Part shown: positions 15,824-23,743 of the stretch, in pieces | How positions within the stretch are numbered: the stretch's first letter is position 1 | Layout of the letters: each line of letters begins with the position of its first letter | DNA from: Dyella_B acidisoli | Lineage (GTDB): Bacteria; Pseudomonadota; Gammaproteobacteria; Xanthomonadales; Rhodanobacteraceae | Reading direction: 5' to 3' | Assembly (NCBI RefSeq): GCF_049532895.1 | Contig: NZ_CP064031.1 | Coordinates: 1,736,001 to 1,800,000, forward strand | DNA length: 64,000 nt | Notes under the pieces: model-generated | The model's input: the letters and a program-made list of their open reading frames with translations, nothing else | The model's database searches: none | Told to the model about the DNA's origin: nothing | Translations under genes and position numbers: made by a program

Positions 15824-17583
15824 CACGTAGCAGCATCTCAAAGAAATCACTTGTCGCTTCAGGGGCGCCTGCGACTACTGATTTCACCGTCGCCGACTAC
15901 TTGCTGACCCGACTTAAGCAGCTGAATGTGACTGACGTATTCCAGATTCCCGGCGATTATGTGAAGCACTTCACCCAGGCGCTGGAGCATTTCGACGGCA
16001 TCAATACGATCGGTGCGATCAACGAACTGGATGCCTCTTATGCCGCTGATGCTTACGCGCGAAGCCGTGGCCTTGCAGCGGTTTCGCTGCAATTTGGCGT
16101 AAGCACTTACAGCGCGCTCAATGCCATTGCCGGTGCATGGGTGGAGCGCAGCCCGATTGTGGTGATCAGCGCCACGCCTGGTGCCGACATGCGCGATATC
16201 ACGGACATGTATGACGTGCTGTTCCACCATTCCACCGGTGACCTTGATGCGGACCGGAAGGTCTATGAGAACGTTACAGTCAAAGCGATCACGCTCGGCA
16301 CCAATGTAGGAGCCGCCGAGCAAATCGATGAATTGCTGGTCGATGCGATTACGGATAAACGACCGGTATATATCGCCTGCTACAAGGAAGTATGGGGGCA
16401 GCCCTGCCCACGTCCGCCGAAGACACCGCTCAAGCCTCGTGTTGCCAAAAGTCCGGAGCTTGCGCTTCGCAACGCAGTGGATCAAGCCTGGACCCAGATC
16501 ACGCAGGCGAAGCAACCATTGATCTTTGCCGGCGTGGAGATTCTGCGCTTTGGTCTATCTGAGTTGCTGAAGCAGATCATCGACGCCAGCGGCTTTCTCT
16601 ACACCACGACGACACTCGGCAAGACCGTGTTGGATGAGAAGGGCGGCAAGTTCATCGGCACTTACTCCGATGCCGCGTCGATCGAATCCGTGCGGGAAAT
16701 CGTCCAAGCTTCCGATTGTGTGCTGACCTTGGGCGCCATCATTACTGACGACTACCTTGCCTTCATCGAAAGCAAGTACGCGGACATGGTGTTGGCCGAT
16801 ACGGCGGGTGTCCGCGCTGGGTACTTCAAATACGGTGCGGTAACTATGCAGGACTTCATGGAAGCCCTGCTGACGAAATTCAAGGCAAGCAAGGCTTATC
16901 CGATCAAGGCCAAAGCGCCGCCTCAGCCAAAATACCCGCAGCCGTGGGCGGGAAATTCCGATGCCGTCTACGACACCAAGCCACAAATCATCACTTACAA
17001 CCGGTTCTTCGAACACACGATGAAATTTCTGCAGGATAACAACCTGCTGAAGGACATCGTGATGACCTATGGTGTCAGTTCGGCAATGTACGTCGCCACG
17101 AACTGCTATGGCCTGTCGCAAGGTAGTTTCATTTCTTCCGCGGCATGGCAATGCATAGGTTTCGAGACGGGTGCTGCCTCCGGTGCGCAACTGGGCAGTG
17201 GCAAGCGCGCGTGGACGGTAGCCGGTGATGGTGGCTTCATGATGGTTTGTCAGTCGCTGTCCACATTGGCCCGCAATCGGCTTAACGCGGTCATCTTCGT
17301 GATGAGTAATCAGGTTTATGCCATTGAGCAGGTGTACGTGAACATGGATGCGTTCAAGCCTGGCCCGAAAAACCGCTTCGATACCTTCGACATCCTTCCC
17401 AAGTGGGATTACCTCGCGTTGGCGAAGGCATTTGGCGCGGAAGGCATCCGGGTGGAAACGATAGATGAACTGAAAGCCGCGTTACCCCGCATCGCGGGGA
17501 TCAAGCACAAGCCCGTGCTAGTTGAAGTTGTCATCCCGCAAAAGGATCTGCCCGGCCAGATGTATCGACTCGGCAGCGAATGA
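15820..17583 (+). CDS. Thiamine-diphosphate 2-keto-acid decarboxylase (indolepyruvate/pyruvate decarboxylase-like)
   Basis: This encodes 587 residues. The family signs are visible: the catalytic Glu in INELDASYAADAYAR (about 69), the paired histidines typical of the pyruvate/indolepyruvate decarboxylase branch in DVLFHHSTGD (about 136-137), and the cofactor motif GDGGFMMVCQSLSTL (from about 470) ending in VIFVMSNQVYAIEQ. It should remove CO2 from a 2-keto acid to give an aldehyde in the cytoplasm. The partner gene 30 bases downstream encodes an L-amino-acid oxidase that would supply the keto acid, which favours aromatic substrates such as indolepyruvate or phenylpyruvate. The protein is slightly longer than classic indolepyruvate decarboxylases, mostly from an N-terminal extension and a Lys/Pro-rich linker near residue 360. 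Confidence 0.85.
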   Translation: MTRSSISKKSLVASGAPATTDFTVADYLLTRLKQLNVTDVFQIPGDYVKHFTQALEHFDGINTIGAINELDASYAADAYARSRGLAAVSLQFGVSTYSALNAIAGAWVERSPIVVISATPGADMRDITDMYDVLFHHSTGDLDADRKVYENVTVKAITLGTNVGAAEQIDELLVDAITDKRPVYIACYKEVWGQPCPRPPKTPLKPRVAKSPELALRNAVDQAWTQITQAKQPLIFAGVEILRFGLSELLKQIIDASGFLYTTTTLGKTVLDEKGGKFIGTYSDAASIESVREIVQASDCVLTLGAIITDDYLAFIESKYADMVLADTAGVRAGYFKYGAVTMQDFMEALLTKFKASKAYPIKAKAPPQPKYPQPWAGNSDAVYDTKPQIITYNRFFEHTMKFLQDNNLLKDIVMTYGVSSAMYVATNCYGLSQGSFISSAAWQCIGFETGAASGAQLGSGKRAWTVAGDGGFMMVCQSLSTLARNRLNAVIFVMSNQVYAIEQVYVNMDAFKPGPKNRFDTFDILPKWDYLALAKAFGAEGIRVETIDELKAALPRIAGIKHKPVLVEVVIPQKDLPGQMYRLGSE

Positions 17584-17613
17584 AACGCCCCATCCCAATC
17601 CGAGGGCTCAGTC

Positions 17614-19710
17614 ATGACGCAAAAAACCTACTCGATCTTCGGCGCCGGTGCCGCCGGCCTATACACCGCCTGGCGGCTGCTGAGCGGCGAATGCAAGAAA
17701 ACCAAATTCACCTCGAAACAGCTGAAGAAGGGCGACATTTTGGAGCTGTACGACTGGGGCCGCTACGATTTTTCCAAGCGCCATACTGGCACTCGCGCAG
17801 CCGGTGCCCGCGTATGCACCTGGCATTACAACAACGATAAGACCGATTCGTACGTTGAACTCGGCGGCATGCGCTATTCCTTTTGGAATAATGCGCCGAC
17901 CAAGGAATTTCCGGACCCGAACAACGGCCTGGCGCCGGGGCACCGCGTGGTCTCCGCGGTGATCTCGCTGCTTGGCCTGGAAAAGTATTCGGTGCCGTTT
18001 AACGTCACCAATAATCAGCTGTTCTATCTGCGCTCGCGCAACTTCTATCTCAACGCCATCAGCTCGAACACTCCCGCACCGTATACGGTGAACAACTTCG
18101 GCGCATCCACCACGCCCGACCAGGGCTTCACCACCGTGCAAGACCTGGCGACGACCAAGCCGTGGGCGGAGTTCACACGCCGTGATTGGTGCCGCTTCTA
18201 CCAACATGGACGAATCACCGCGCAACTGCCGGAATCCAGCGTGTTCCAGCAAGGTGACTATCTCAAGGACATCGGCTACTGGAACCTGCTCTACGATCAG
18301 CTGGGTGCGGAAGGTTTCGATTATGCCGCCGACGGCAACGGCTATAGCTCCAATGTGATCAACACGCATGCCGGCGTGTCGTTCAATATCAACAACGAAT
18401 TTACGCCCGGCAGCCAGTACCGTACGCTGTCCATCGGCTATTCGGGCATGTTCAACGCCTTGTTCGACGAGGTCGTGAAGCTTGCCAAGGCCAAGGGCAT
18501 CGATTTTCGCTATCACCCCGACACGCGCCTGCATTCGATCCTCTGGAAAGCCGGCAAGGCAACGTTTACCTACGCCCATCGCGACAATCCCAACATCGCC
18601 GCTGGCTCACGGGAAGCTGACGCAGCCTGGATGGCGATGCCGCGCGCAGCGATAGACTTGGTAGCGCAAGCCACGCGCTTCCGCGCACCGGCGAAGGGCG
18701 AAGTGGACGTGTTGAATCACGAGAAAGTCAACCTGTACCTGGAATCGACAATCATGCAACCGTCGTACAAGGTGGGCATGTTCTTCGACCAGCCATGGTG
18801 GGCGCCCGACGCAGACAATCCAGCACCGTATCCCGCGCAGATCATCGGCTACACGATCACGCCGGATACGATTGCCAAGCTGCGTACGCTGAAGTTCCCA
18901 GCGACGGCTTTAAAAGCGATGCATACCTTGATCGACGTACCTTACACCTCCGTGACGGATATGGTGAGCGCCATCGAGAACATCACCGAACAGGCGCTAA
19001 CTATCGCGCAGACCAAGCAACTGACCGTTGTCTCGCGCAACGACACCATTGGTCCAAGCGTCAGCAACGCGCCGATTCGCATGGTGGTGTATTTCGGCAA
19101 CAACGCGATCGAGCCGAAGAAGAAGCCCATCTACGGCATCCTGGCCAGCTACGACGACGAGGACAACACCGCGTTCTGGCAGGAACTGGAGCTAGGTCCC
19201 AAGCATCAACGCGAGATACCGATTTCACAGGACACCCAACCCCTGGAAGGTCCACGCACTGTGCCAAAACGCATGGTGAAGATGCTACGCAAGATGCTGG
19301 CCGAACTTCACTTCGGTCCCAATACCGATTACAGCGCTGTGCCCGAACCTCTGCAGGCCGCTTACATGGACTGGTCGCTGCCCCCGTTCAACGCCGGCTA
19401 CCACGAATGGGCGCCGCACTTCGACGTCGGTGACGTGCAACGCAAGATCCGCAAACCCTCGCAACTGATCGACGGTGCCGACGCCGATATCTTTATCGTC
19501 GGCGAGGCGTATTCGAATGATCAGGCGTGGGTTGAAGGTGCCTATTGCACGTCCGAATCGGTGCTCAACGATTTCTTCGGCGTCGAGCCGATTATCGACA
19601 ATCGGGAGTATCCGTTTATCTGTCCGGAAGCATCGACAGACGAGACCACCGAAGAACTGCACAAGCTGCTTCGGAAAGCGGGGCCACGAAAAGATACCGA
19701 GGCGGTTTGA
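17614..19710 (+). CDS. FAD-dependent L-amino-acid oxidase / tryptophan monooxygenase-like
   Basis: This encodes 698 residues, with GAGGG before the start. The N-terminus is an FAD-binding Rossmann fold (YSIFGAGAAGLYTAWRLL, GxGxxG at 10-15). GGMRYSFW is the GG-x-R motif of the amine oxidase family, and DIFIVGEAYSNDQAWVEGAY near the C-terminus is the second flavin contact. The size exceeds typical amine oxidases and recalls bacterial L-Phe oxidase and tryptophan 2-monooxygenase. No signal peptide is present. With the decarboxylase upstream it forms a two-gene unit that could convert an L-amino acid to a keto acid (plus NH3 and H2O2) and then to an aldehyde. If the enzyme is instead a monooxygenase, the product would be an amide; sequence alone does not decide. 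Confidence 0.8.
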   Translation: MTQKTYSIFGAGAAGLYTAWRLLSGECKKTKFTSKQLKKGDILELYDWGRYDFSKRHTGTRAAGARVCTWHYNNDKTDSYVELGGMRYSFWNNAPTKEFPDPNNGLAPGHRVVSAVISLLGLEKYSVPFNVTNNQLFYLRSRNFYLNAISSNTPAPYTVNNFGASTTPDQGFTTVQDLATTKPWAEFTRRDWCRFYQHGRITAQLPESSVFQQGDYLKDIGYWNLLYDQLGAEGFDYAADGNGYSSNVINTHAGVSFNINNEFTPGSQYRTLSIGYSGMFNALFDEVVKLAKAKGIDFRYHPDTRLHSILWKAGKATFTYAHRDNPNIAAGSREADAAWMAMPRAAIDLVAQATRFRAPAKGEVDVLNHEKVNLYLESTIMQPSYKVGMFFDQPWWAPDADNPAPYPAQIIGYTITPDTIAKLRTLKFPATALKAMHTLIDVPYTSVTDMVSAIENITEQALTIAQTKQLTVVSRNDTIGPSVSNAPIRMVVYFGNNAIEPKKKPIYGILASYDDEDNTAFWQELELGPKHQREIPISQDTQPLEGPRTVPKRMVKMLRKMLAELHFGPNTDYSAVPEPLQAAYMDWSLPPFNAGYHEWAPHFDVGDVQRKIRKPSQLIDGADADIFIVGEAYSNDQAWVEGAYCTSESVLNDFFGVEPIIDNREYPFICPEASTDETTEELHKLLRKAGPRKDTEAV

Positions 19711-19724
19711 GCGCTTACAGGACT

Positions 19725-19760
19725 GGGACGGAGAGGCGATTGGACTACCTGCTCCGTCCC
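19725..19760 (+). repeat. Hairpin after the oxidase gene
   Basis: GGGACGGAG and CTCCGTCCC form a 9-bp stem with an 18-base loop, 14 bases after the oxidase stop. No T run follows. The arms match the hairpin at 20193-20223, so the small gene 19861-20043 is flanked by two related hairpins. Confidence 0.5.
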
Positions 19761-19860
19761 GGGACTTGTTCGTCGTGTCGTTAAGGCCAGAGCCACGGGC
19801 GCTCCTCTGGTCATCGTTGCGTCTTCATCAAGCAGCGCCCTCCATATGGGAAGTGACGTT

Positions 19861-20043
19861 ATGAAGAGCTTATTCGTCGGTTTGACGTTGTTCGGCCTGG
19901 CGTTGTGTGTGAACGCCAGCGGCACATCCGATACAAAAATGCCGCAGTACGCGCGCTCCTTTGCGCCTCCCATACCCATGTGTCCGCCGGGAGAGCATGC
20001 CGTGTGGGTTAACGGCAAGTGGGAATGCGTGCCTATCGGTTGA
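19861..20043 (+). CDS. Small secreted protein, 60 residues
   Basis: The ATG at 19861 has GGAAG upstream; an upstream in-frame ATG at 19846 is less likely. It has a clear signal peptide (MKSLFVGLTLFGLALCVNAS). The mature part is about 40 residues, Pro-rich, with two cysteines in PIPMCPPGEHAVWVNGKWEC, a pattern seen in small exported proteins of unknown function where CPPG...WECV may form a disulfide turn. It is flanked by related hairpins, the second of which should end its transcript. Confidence 0.6.
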   Translation: MKSLFVGLTLFGLALCVNASGTSDTKMPQYARSFAPPIPMCPPGEHAVWVNGKWECVPIG

Positions 20044-20192
20044 TCCTGTTAGTCCTTGGCGACCATGTCGCCCGTCACGCGGGTGGTGCGACATCCTATG
20101 TGACGAAGGGCATTCGCCAGGTCATATTGGGTTTCCTGCTTTGCGCGAATCGGAATGTTTTTCGCTCTACTCGTTTCTTCCGACCGCAACTC

Positions 20193-20230
20193 GGGACGGA
20201 GGTGGTTTAACTACTTCCGTCCCGTTTTCT
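20193..20230 (+). terminator. Rho-independent terminator
   Basis: GGGACGGAGGTG pairs with TACTTCCGTCCC (two wobble positions), followed by GTTTTCTCTTCGTTTTC. It overlaps the last codons of the converging gene at 20211. Confidence 0.65.
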
Positions 20231-20963
20231 CTTCGTTTTCTCTTTCAAGCTGGCCAGAGGCCCATGCTGCAAGCCCCTCATCGTCATGCAGAACGCTCGC
20301 TAGGAACGTATTCATTTCAAGAAAGTGCGGCGTTTCACTCGGCCCCACCACGTGATGGAACGACTTGCGGACCAGATCGTCGAACGGGTATGTGAAAACC
20401 ACTTCCTCGCCGGCATTTCGGCCCAGCCGGACACGGTCCTCGCATGCAGTTATCGAGCATGAGCGATACGTGCGGCAGTTGATGGGGCGTGCTGCGTAGA
20501 GGGTGCACAGGCCTTGTTCGTCCAACAGAGCACATCGTGAACCAGGTCCAGATTCTCCGAGTGAAGGAAGTCGGTGGGCGATCTCTGCCTTTTCAGGCTC
20601 CGTTAGTTTGAGCAGTTCCTTCGCAATAACGGCAGCTTCCTGCACGCTAAGAACAATGCGCATATGCGTACAACACATGGCGCATCCGCCATCGTCCGGG
20701 CATGCTGGCTTGGGATAGTGATGGCTGCCTAGCTCATCCTTGACAATGGTGTCGGCAACGTTAAACAGGGTATGGATCTGATTGGGAGAATCATTGTTGG
20801 ACCCGCTGTCTTCACCGGCGCCAACGATGAGGCGTTCGACGATCCTATGTGCCCGTTCCTCAAGCAGTGGCCGGTATCGACGCATACCTTCTTCGGATGC
20901 GCATCGCTCCTCAAGTACGGCATTGACGATTTTTGCTGCGAGTTCATCCGACAGTTCTTTCAT
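20211..20963 (-). CDS. YkgJ-family cysteine-cluster protein
   Basis: This encodes 250 residues. The C-terminal two thirds fit the YkgJ/Fli-type Zn- or Fe-chelating domain: GCAMCCTHMRIVLSVQEAAV, then RCALLDEQGLCTLYAARPIN and CRTYRSC, giving the conserved spacing of cysteines. The N-terminal 90 residues are helical and less conserved (a possible separate domain beginning MKELSDELAAKIVNAV). Members may carry an Fe-S cluster; the biochemical role is unknown. No signal peptide is seen. It converges with the small secreted protein gene. Confidence 0.8.
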   Translation of the reverse strand: MKELSDELAAKIVNAVLEERCASEEGMRRYRPLLEERAHRIVERLIVGAGEDSGSNNDSPNQIHTLFNVADTIVKDELGSHHYPKPACPDDGGCAMCCTHMRIVLSVQEAAVIAKELLKLTEPEKAEIAHRLPSLGESGPGSRCALLDEQGLCTLYAARPINCRTYRSCSITACEDRVRLGRNAGEEVVFTYPFDDLVRKSFHHVVGPSETPHFLEMNTFLASVLHDDEGLAAWASGQLERENEEKTGRK

Positions 20964-21106
20964 ATGCGATGGGTAGCCGATATCTATCTTTCATTTTTGC
21001 ACTCGAATAATAGTGTCAGGTCGACTTATTTTTGGTCAAAGAACCGCGTTGATTGCCGCGTCTGGTCAATGACACCTACTTCTGCCCCCAAATTGCCGGC
21101 CCAGCT

Positions 21107-21754
21107 TCAAAAAATCATGTCTGGAATTGTCGCAGTGGCGAAAGGCGCGATCACCGTCCAACCAAGGCTCGTATACAGGCTTCGACCGTCTTCAGTTGCA
21201 ACTAGGAGCTGTGGAGCAGAGAAGGATTTTCTTGCGGATTCAAGAGTGCTCATCACTGCGATGCCCAGTCCCTTTCGTCGGTGATCCGATGCGGTTTCGA
21301 TGCGATCGTAGATGAAGGCATCTGTGGTCTCCGCTGCAGAACCATTGGCAGCTAGATCTCCATTCGGTGCGATAACATAAACTTGGGTAACCGGCCCGGT
21401 TTGATGTAGTTCCATCCTGTATCCATCGGGCAAAGACCTTGTTTCGCCGATGGTCGCGGTAGCCCTCATGAAGTAATTTGCCGGCTGAATCTCCCAGCGT
21501 GCGGGTAGTGCGCTTTGCAGTTCGTCGTTGGTGCCGCACAGCTTCAGATAATGTCGTGGGGCGGTAATCTCACGTGCGATATCGTGCAACCCTGCACACA
21601 GCTGCGGAAAGACCCAGCGCTTCACTTCCTTCGCCGAATGGGTATCCACCCTAAAGCCCCCGCGGTCGTGAACAGGGGGCGGGGAGCTCCGTGCCAGCGA
21701 ATGCGCTGTTTGCCAAGCGAAAACAAGTTTCGGATCAACGTAGGAGCCGACCAT
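21107..21754 (-). CDS. GNAT-family N-acetyltransferase
   Basis: This encodes 215 residues from the chosen ATG at 21754; a TTG at 21838 would add 28 unconvincing residues. The C-terminal part carries the acetyl-CoA binding motif A as ASDHRRKGLGIAVMSTLESA (R-x-x-G-x-G/A type) and motif B as LYTSLGWTVIAPF. The N-terminal 110 residues are not typical of GNAT. It should transfer an acetyl group from acetyl-CoA; the substrate is unknown. It lies next to the left border of the ssrA island but outside it. Confidence 0.75.
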   Translation of the reverse strand: MVGSYVDPKLVFAWQTAHSLARSSPPPVHDRGGFRVDTHSAKEVKRWVFPQLCAGLHDIAREITAPRHYLKLCGTNDELQSALPARWEIQPANYFMRATATIGETRSLPDGYRMELHQTGPVTQVYVIAPNGDLAANGSAAETTDAFIYDRIETASDHRRKGLGIAVMSTLESARKSFSAPQLLVATEDGRSLYTSLGWTVIAPFATATIPDMIF

Positions 21755-21955
21755 CGTTAGTTCCACGTAGTGCTTAGCTTGGTGGTGTCGAACGTTCTCT
21801 GATGGACTCTCAAGGTGGTTAGAACTTCGACAGATCAATCTTCGCGTGTCTGTGAGTCAGCTGATCCATGGTGATGCGGCCGTTGCATTTGGATCGCTGC
21901 GTTCTCATGGTTTCGAACTAAAGCACAGCTTGATCTCGTTGTCTGAGATGACAGC

Positions 21956-22010
21956 AAAACGCCCGACGATTTCTCGCCGGGCGTTTTGCTTTGATGGTGG
22001 AGGTGGCGGG
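21956..22010. repeat. Left 55-bp direct repeat (attachment-site scar, ssrA 3' end)
   Basis: The 55 bases are identical to 28684-28738. They contain the ssrA terminator hairpin (ACGCCCG...CGGGCGT) and the last bases of the tmRNA acceptor arm. At this copy the sequence diverges right after GGTGGCGGG, so only a scar of ssrA remains here. Confidence 0.9.
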
Positions 22011-22201
22011 GTTCTGGAAGTGATACCTCCATCACCACATTGAATCTAAAAGAGTTTTTTGGCTCTCACCGACTCACTGGCAAAAATTTGATACTTCGCT
22101 CGGTACCCCGTAAGCCTACCAGTTTTTCATGGGCTACAGATGAACTTGGGTGATCCAGATATCGAGTTTTTTGCAAAATAAAACTGCATCCAACGAGTGT
22201 G

Positions 22202-22263
22202 TTCGAGTCCTCTCCTGGGCACCAAATCCGTACTGACTTCGGACGCGGGTTCGACTCCCGCCA
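22202..22263 (+). other. tRNA-3'-end-like and tmRNA-3'-end-like fragments
   Basis: 22202-22224 (TTCGAGTCC...GGGCACCA) looks like the T-loop, acceptor strand and CCA of a tRNA, without the rest. 22237-22263 is a 27-base exact match to the tmRNA T-arm region but in the opposite orientation to the resident ssrA (which matches at 28732-28758). Neither is a functional RNA. They look like scars of earlier insertions. Confidence 0.6.
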
Positions 22264-22399
22264 TCAGTCAATTCAGATAGAGCAGGATGCCTTCACCATA
22301 CCAAGGAGAAGTGCGCTATGGCGAAGATATCGTGGAACTCGAAGCCTACTGTCAAAGGGCAATCTCCCTCACCGAATTGTATGGGGTTGCTACATCTAC

Positions 22400-22666
22400 A
22401 TGCGTGAGGATGGAAGTTTCGCATCCGAATTTAAGGGTGAGACGGGCCAGATGATGAGTGCTGCAATCGATGTATTGCACAAGATTAGGCTCTTGAGGGA
22501 AGAGCCTTCATGCATCTTCGGATTGTCATCTGACGAGTTTGACCTACCGGAAAGAATTGAACTAGGTCCATCGGTTGGTCTGGCCCATCCATACAAGATG
22601 CGATGGGCCAGAGTGAGAATGCGCCATCAGCTTGTCATCAACCCTGTAATACCAAACTCGGACTGA
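22400..22666 (+). CDS. Hypothetical ORF at island left end, possibly frameshifted
   Basis: From ATG 22400 the frame encodes 88 residues (MREDGSFASEFKGETGQMMS; ILL-type helix; LPERIELGPSVGLAHPYKMR). An overlapping frame at 22287-22454 reads MPSPYQGEVRYGEDIVELEA followed by YCQRAISLTELYGV and also looks coding, then stops. The two may be halves of one gene broken near 22395. No ribosome site supports 22400. I do not recognise the product. The following 22667-22990 stretch shows no gene. Confidence 0.3.
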   Translation: MREDGSFASEFKGETGQMMSAAIDVLHKIRLLREEPSCIFGLSSDEFDLPERIELGPSVGLAHPYKMRWARVRMRHQLVINPVIPNSD

Positions 22667-22990
22667 AAAATCGTCCAGGTTGTAGGTGCATTTTCCTGCA
22701 TCTCTGGATGCCCCTTACGACCTGACCATAACTCCATGTCCTAGCTCGGGTTTGGAGGGTAATAGATCACGTTCCTTTCACATCCTGAAATGGTTGACTA
22801 TGTGACGAGAGTCTCGGTTGAGGCTCGGGTAGTGACAATCTAGGGACCGGCCAGGAATACGGCCATACACGCATACAGGGGGCTGTGAGCGTGATCGGGG
22901 GAATTCAATTCAGATATCCAACACCTTGATGGAGACATCAGGGGTGGTTGGCTGTCGCTGTTGGGAAGGGGTGTTGTTTAGGGAGGACAA

Positions 22991-23074
22991 ATGAAAGCAA
23001 AGGTCTTATTTGTCAGTGGACTTCTAATCGATGTCCTTCCGATGTTAGCGATAGCGAAGTCATGGCGAATCTAA
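22991..23074 (+). CDS. 27-residue ORF before the HNH gene
   Basis: ATG 22991 follows a strong GGGAGGA site. It encodes MKAKVLFVSGLLIDVLPMLA then IAKSWRI, a hydrophobic peptide, and stops 15 bases before the HNH start. It may be a leader peptide or a small membrane peptide; the ribosome site is the main support. Confidence 0.35.
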   Translation: MKAKVLFVSGLLIDVLPMLAIAKSWRI

Positions 23075-23089
23075 TCAAGGGGGGAGTTT

Positions 23090-23470
23090 ATGGATTGGTA
23101 CTTTAAGTGTCCACTTTGCAAAAAGGATAGAAGTTCTGATTGGGATAACGCTGGAAAGACAGTGGAATGTGCTGAATGCAAAAAGACACGGAAAATACCC
23201 ACTCCGGCCGATCAGCATGACGCGTATGTGGACCAACACGATTGGCCTGATGATATGGAGAAGGAGGTTTTCCGAGTCAAAGGTAGGGTTTGTGTGATCG
23301 ATGCTTGTGACAGCAAGGAGATGACGCTTGACCATATCAAAGCTTGGAATAACAAGGGGAGGACTTCGGTGAGCAATCTTCAACCTATGTGCAAGTCTCA
23401 CAATAGCTCTAAGAGCGATACAGATTTTTCCACATGGTTGAAAGAGAGCAAGCTTAAGTTGCGTCAATAG
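23090..23470 (+). CDS. HNH endonuclease with N-terminal zinc ribbon
   Basis: This encodes 126 residues from an ATG with GGGGGAG upstream. The N-terminus has a CPLC ... CAEC zinc ribbon (about residues 8-30). The C-terminal half is an HNH domain: VCVIDACDSKEMTLDHIKAW supplies the first Cys pair and the catalytic His, SNLQPMCKSHNSSKSD the second part. It is a metal-dependent DNA nuclease in family terms. In this island a role in restriction of foreign DNA is plausible, but a homing-type or mobile-element nuclease is also possible. Codon use is A/T-rich like its island neighbours. Confidence 0.85.
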   Translation: MDWYFKCPLCKKDRSSDWDNAGKTVECAECKKTRKIPTPADQHDAYVDQHDWPDDMEKEVFRVKGRVCVIDACDSKEMTLDHIKAWNNKGRTSVSNLQPMCKSHNSSKSDTDFSTWLKESKLKLRQ

Positions 23471-23743
23471 TTATCGTCTAACAGAGCGTTGGCTCAGCAC
23501 TAGATTGGGTAGGGGCGTAACCCAGACTGAGCATTCTTGCTCTGGCATTTGAAGCCATTGCCACTTGGGCTAGTCGATTGTGATTACGGCAATAGACGAG
23601 AGCGCGTCTTAGTGCTTCTCTTCGATGTTGCACTTGGAAGTTAGGGCATGGTCATGCAGGTATTTTCTTTCAAGAAGCGACAAAGACTGTCGATGTCGCT
23701 ACTAGACAGTCTTCTAAGTTTCTTTTGAGACGTGGAGAGGTTC

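Noticed and set aside
22202..22224. tRNA gene
   Set aside because: Only the T-loop, acceptor strand and CCA are present; the left T-stem does not pair and there is no anticodon arm.
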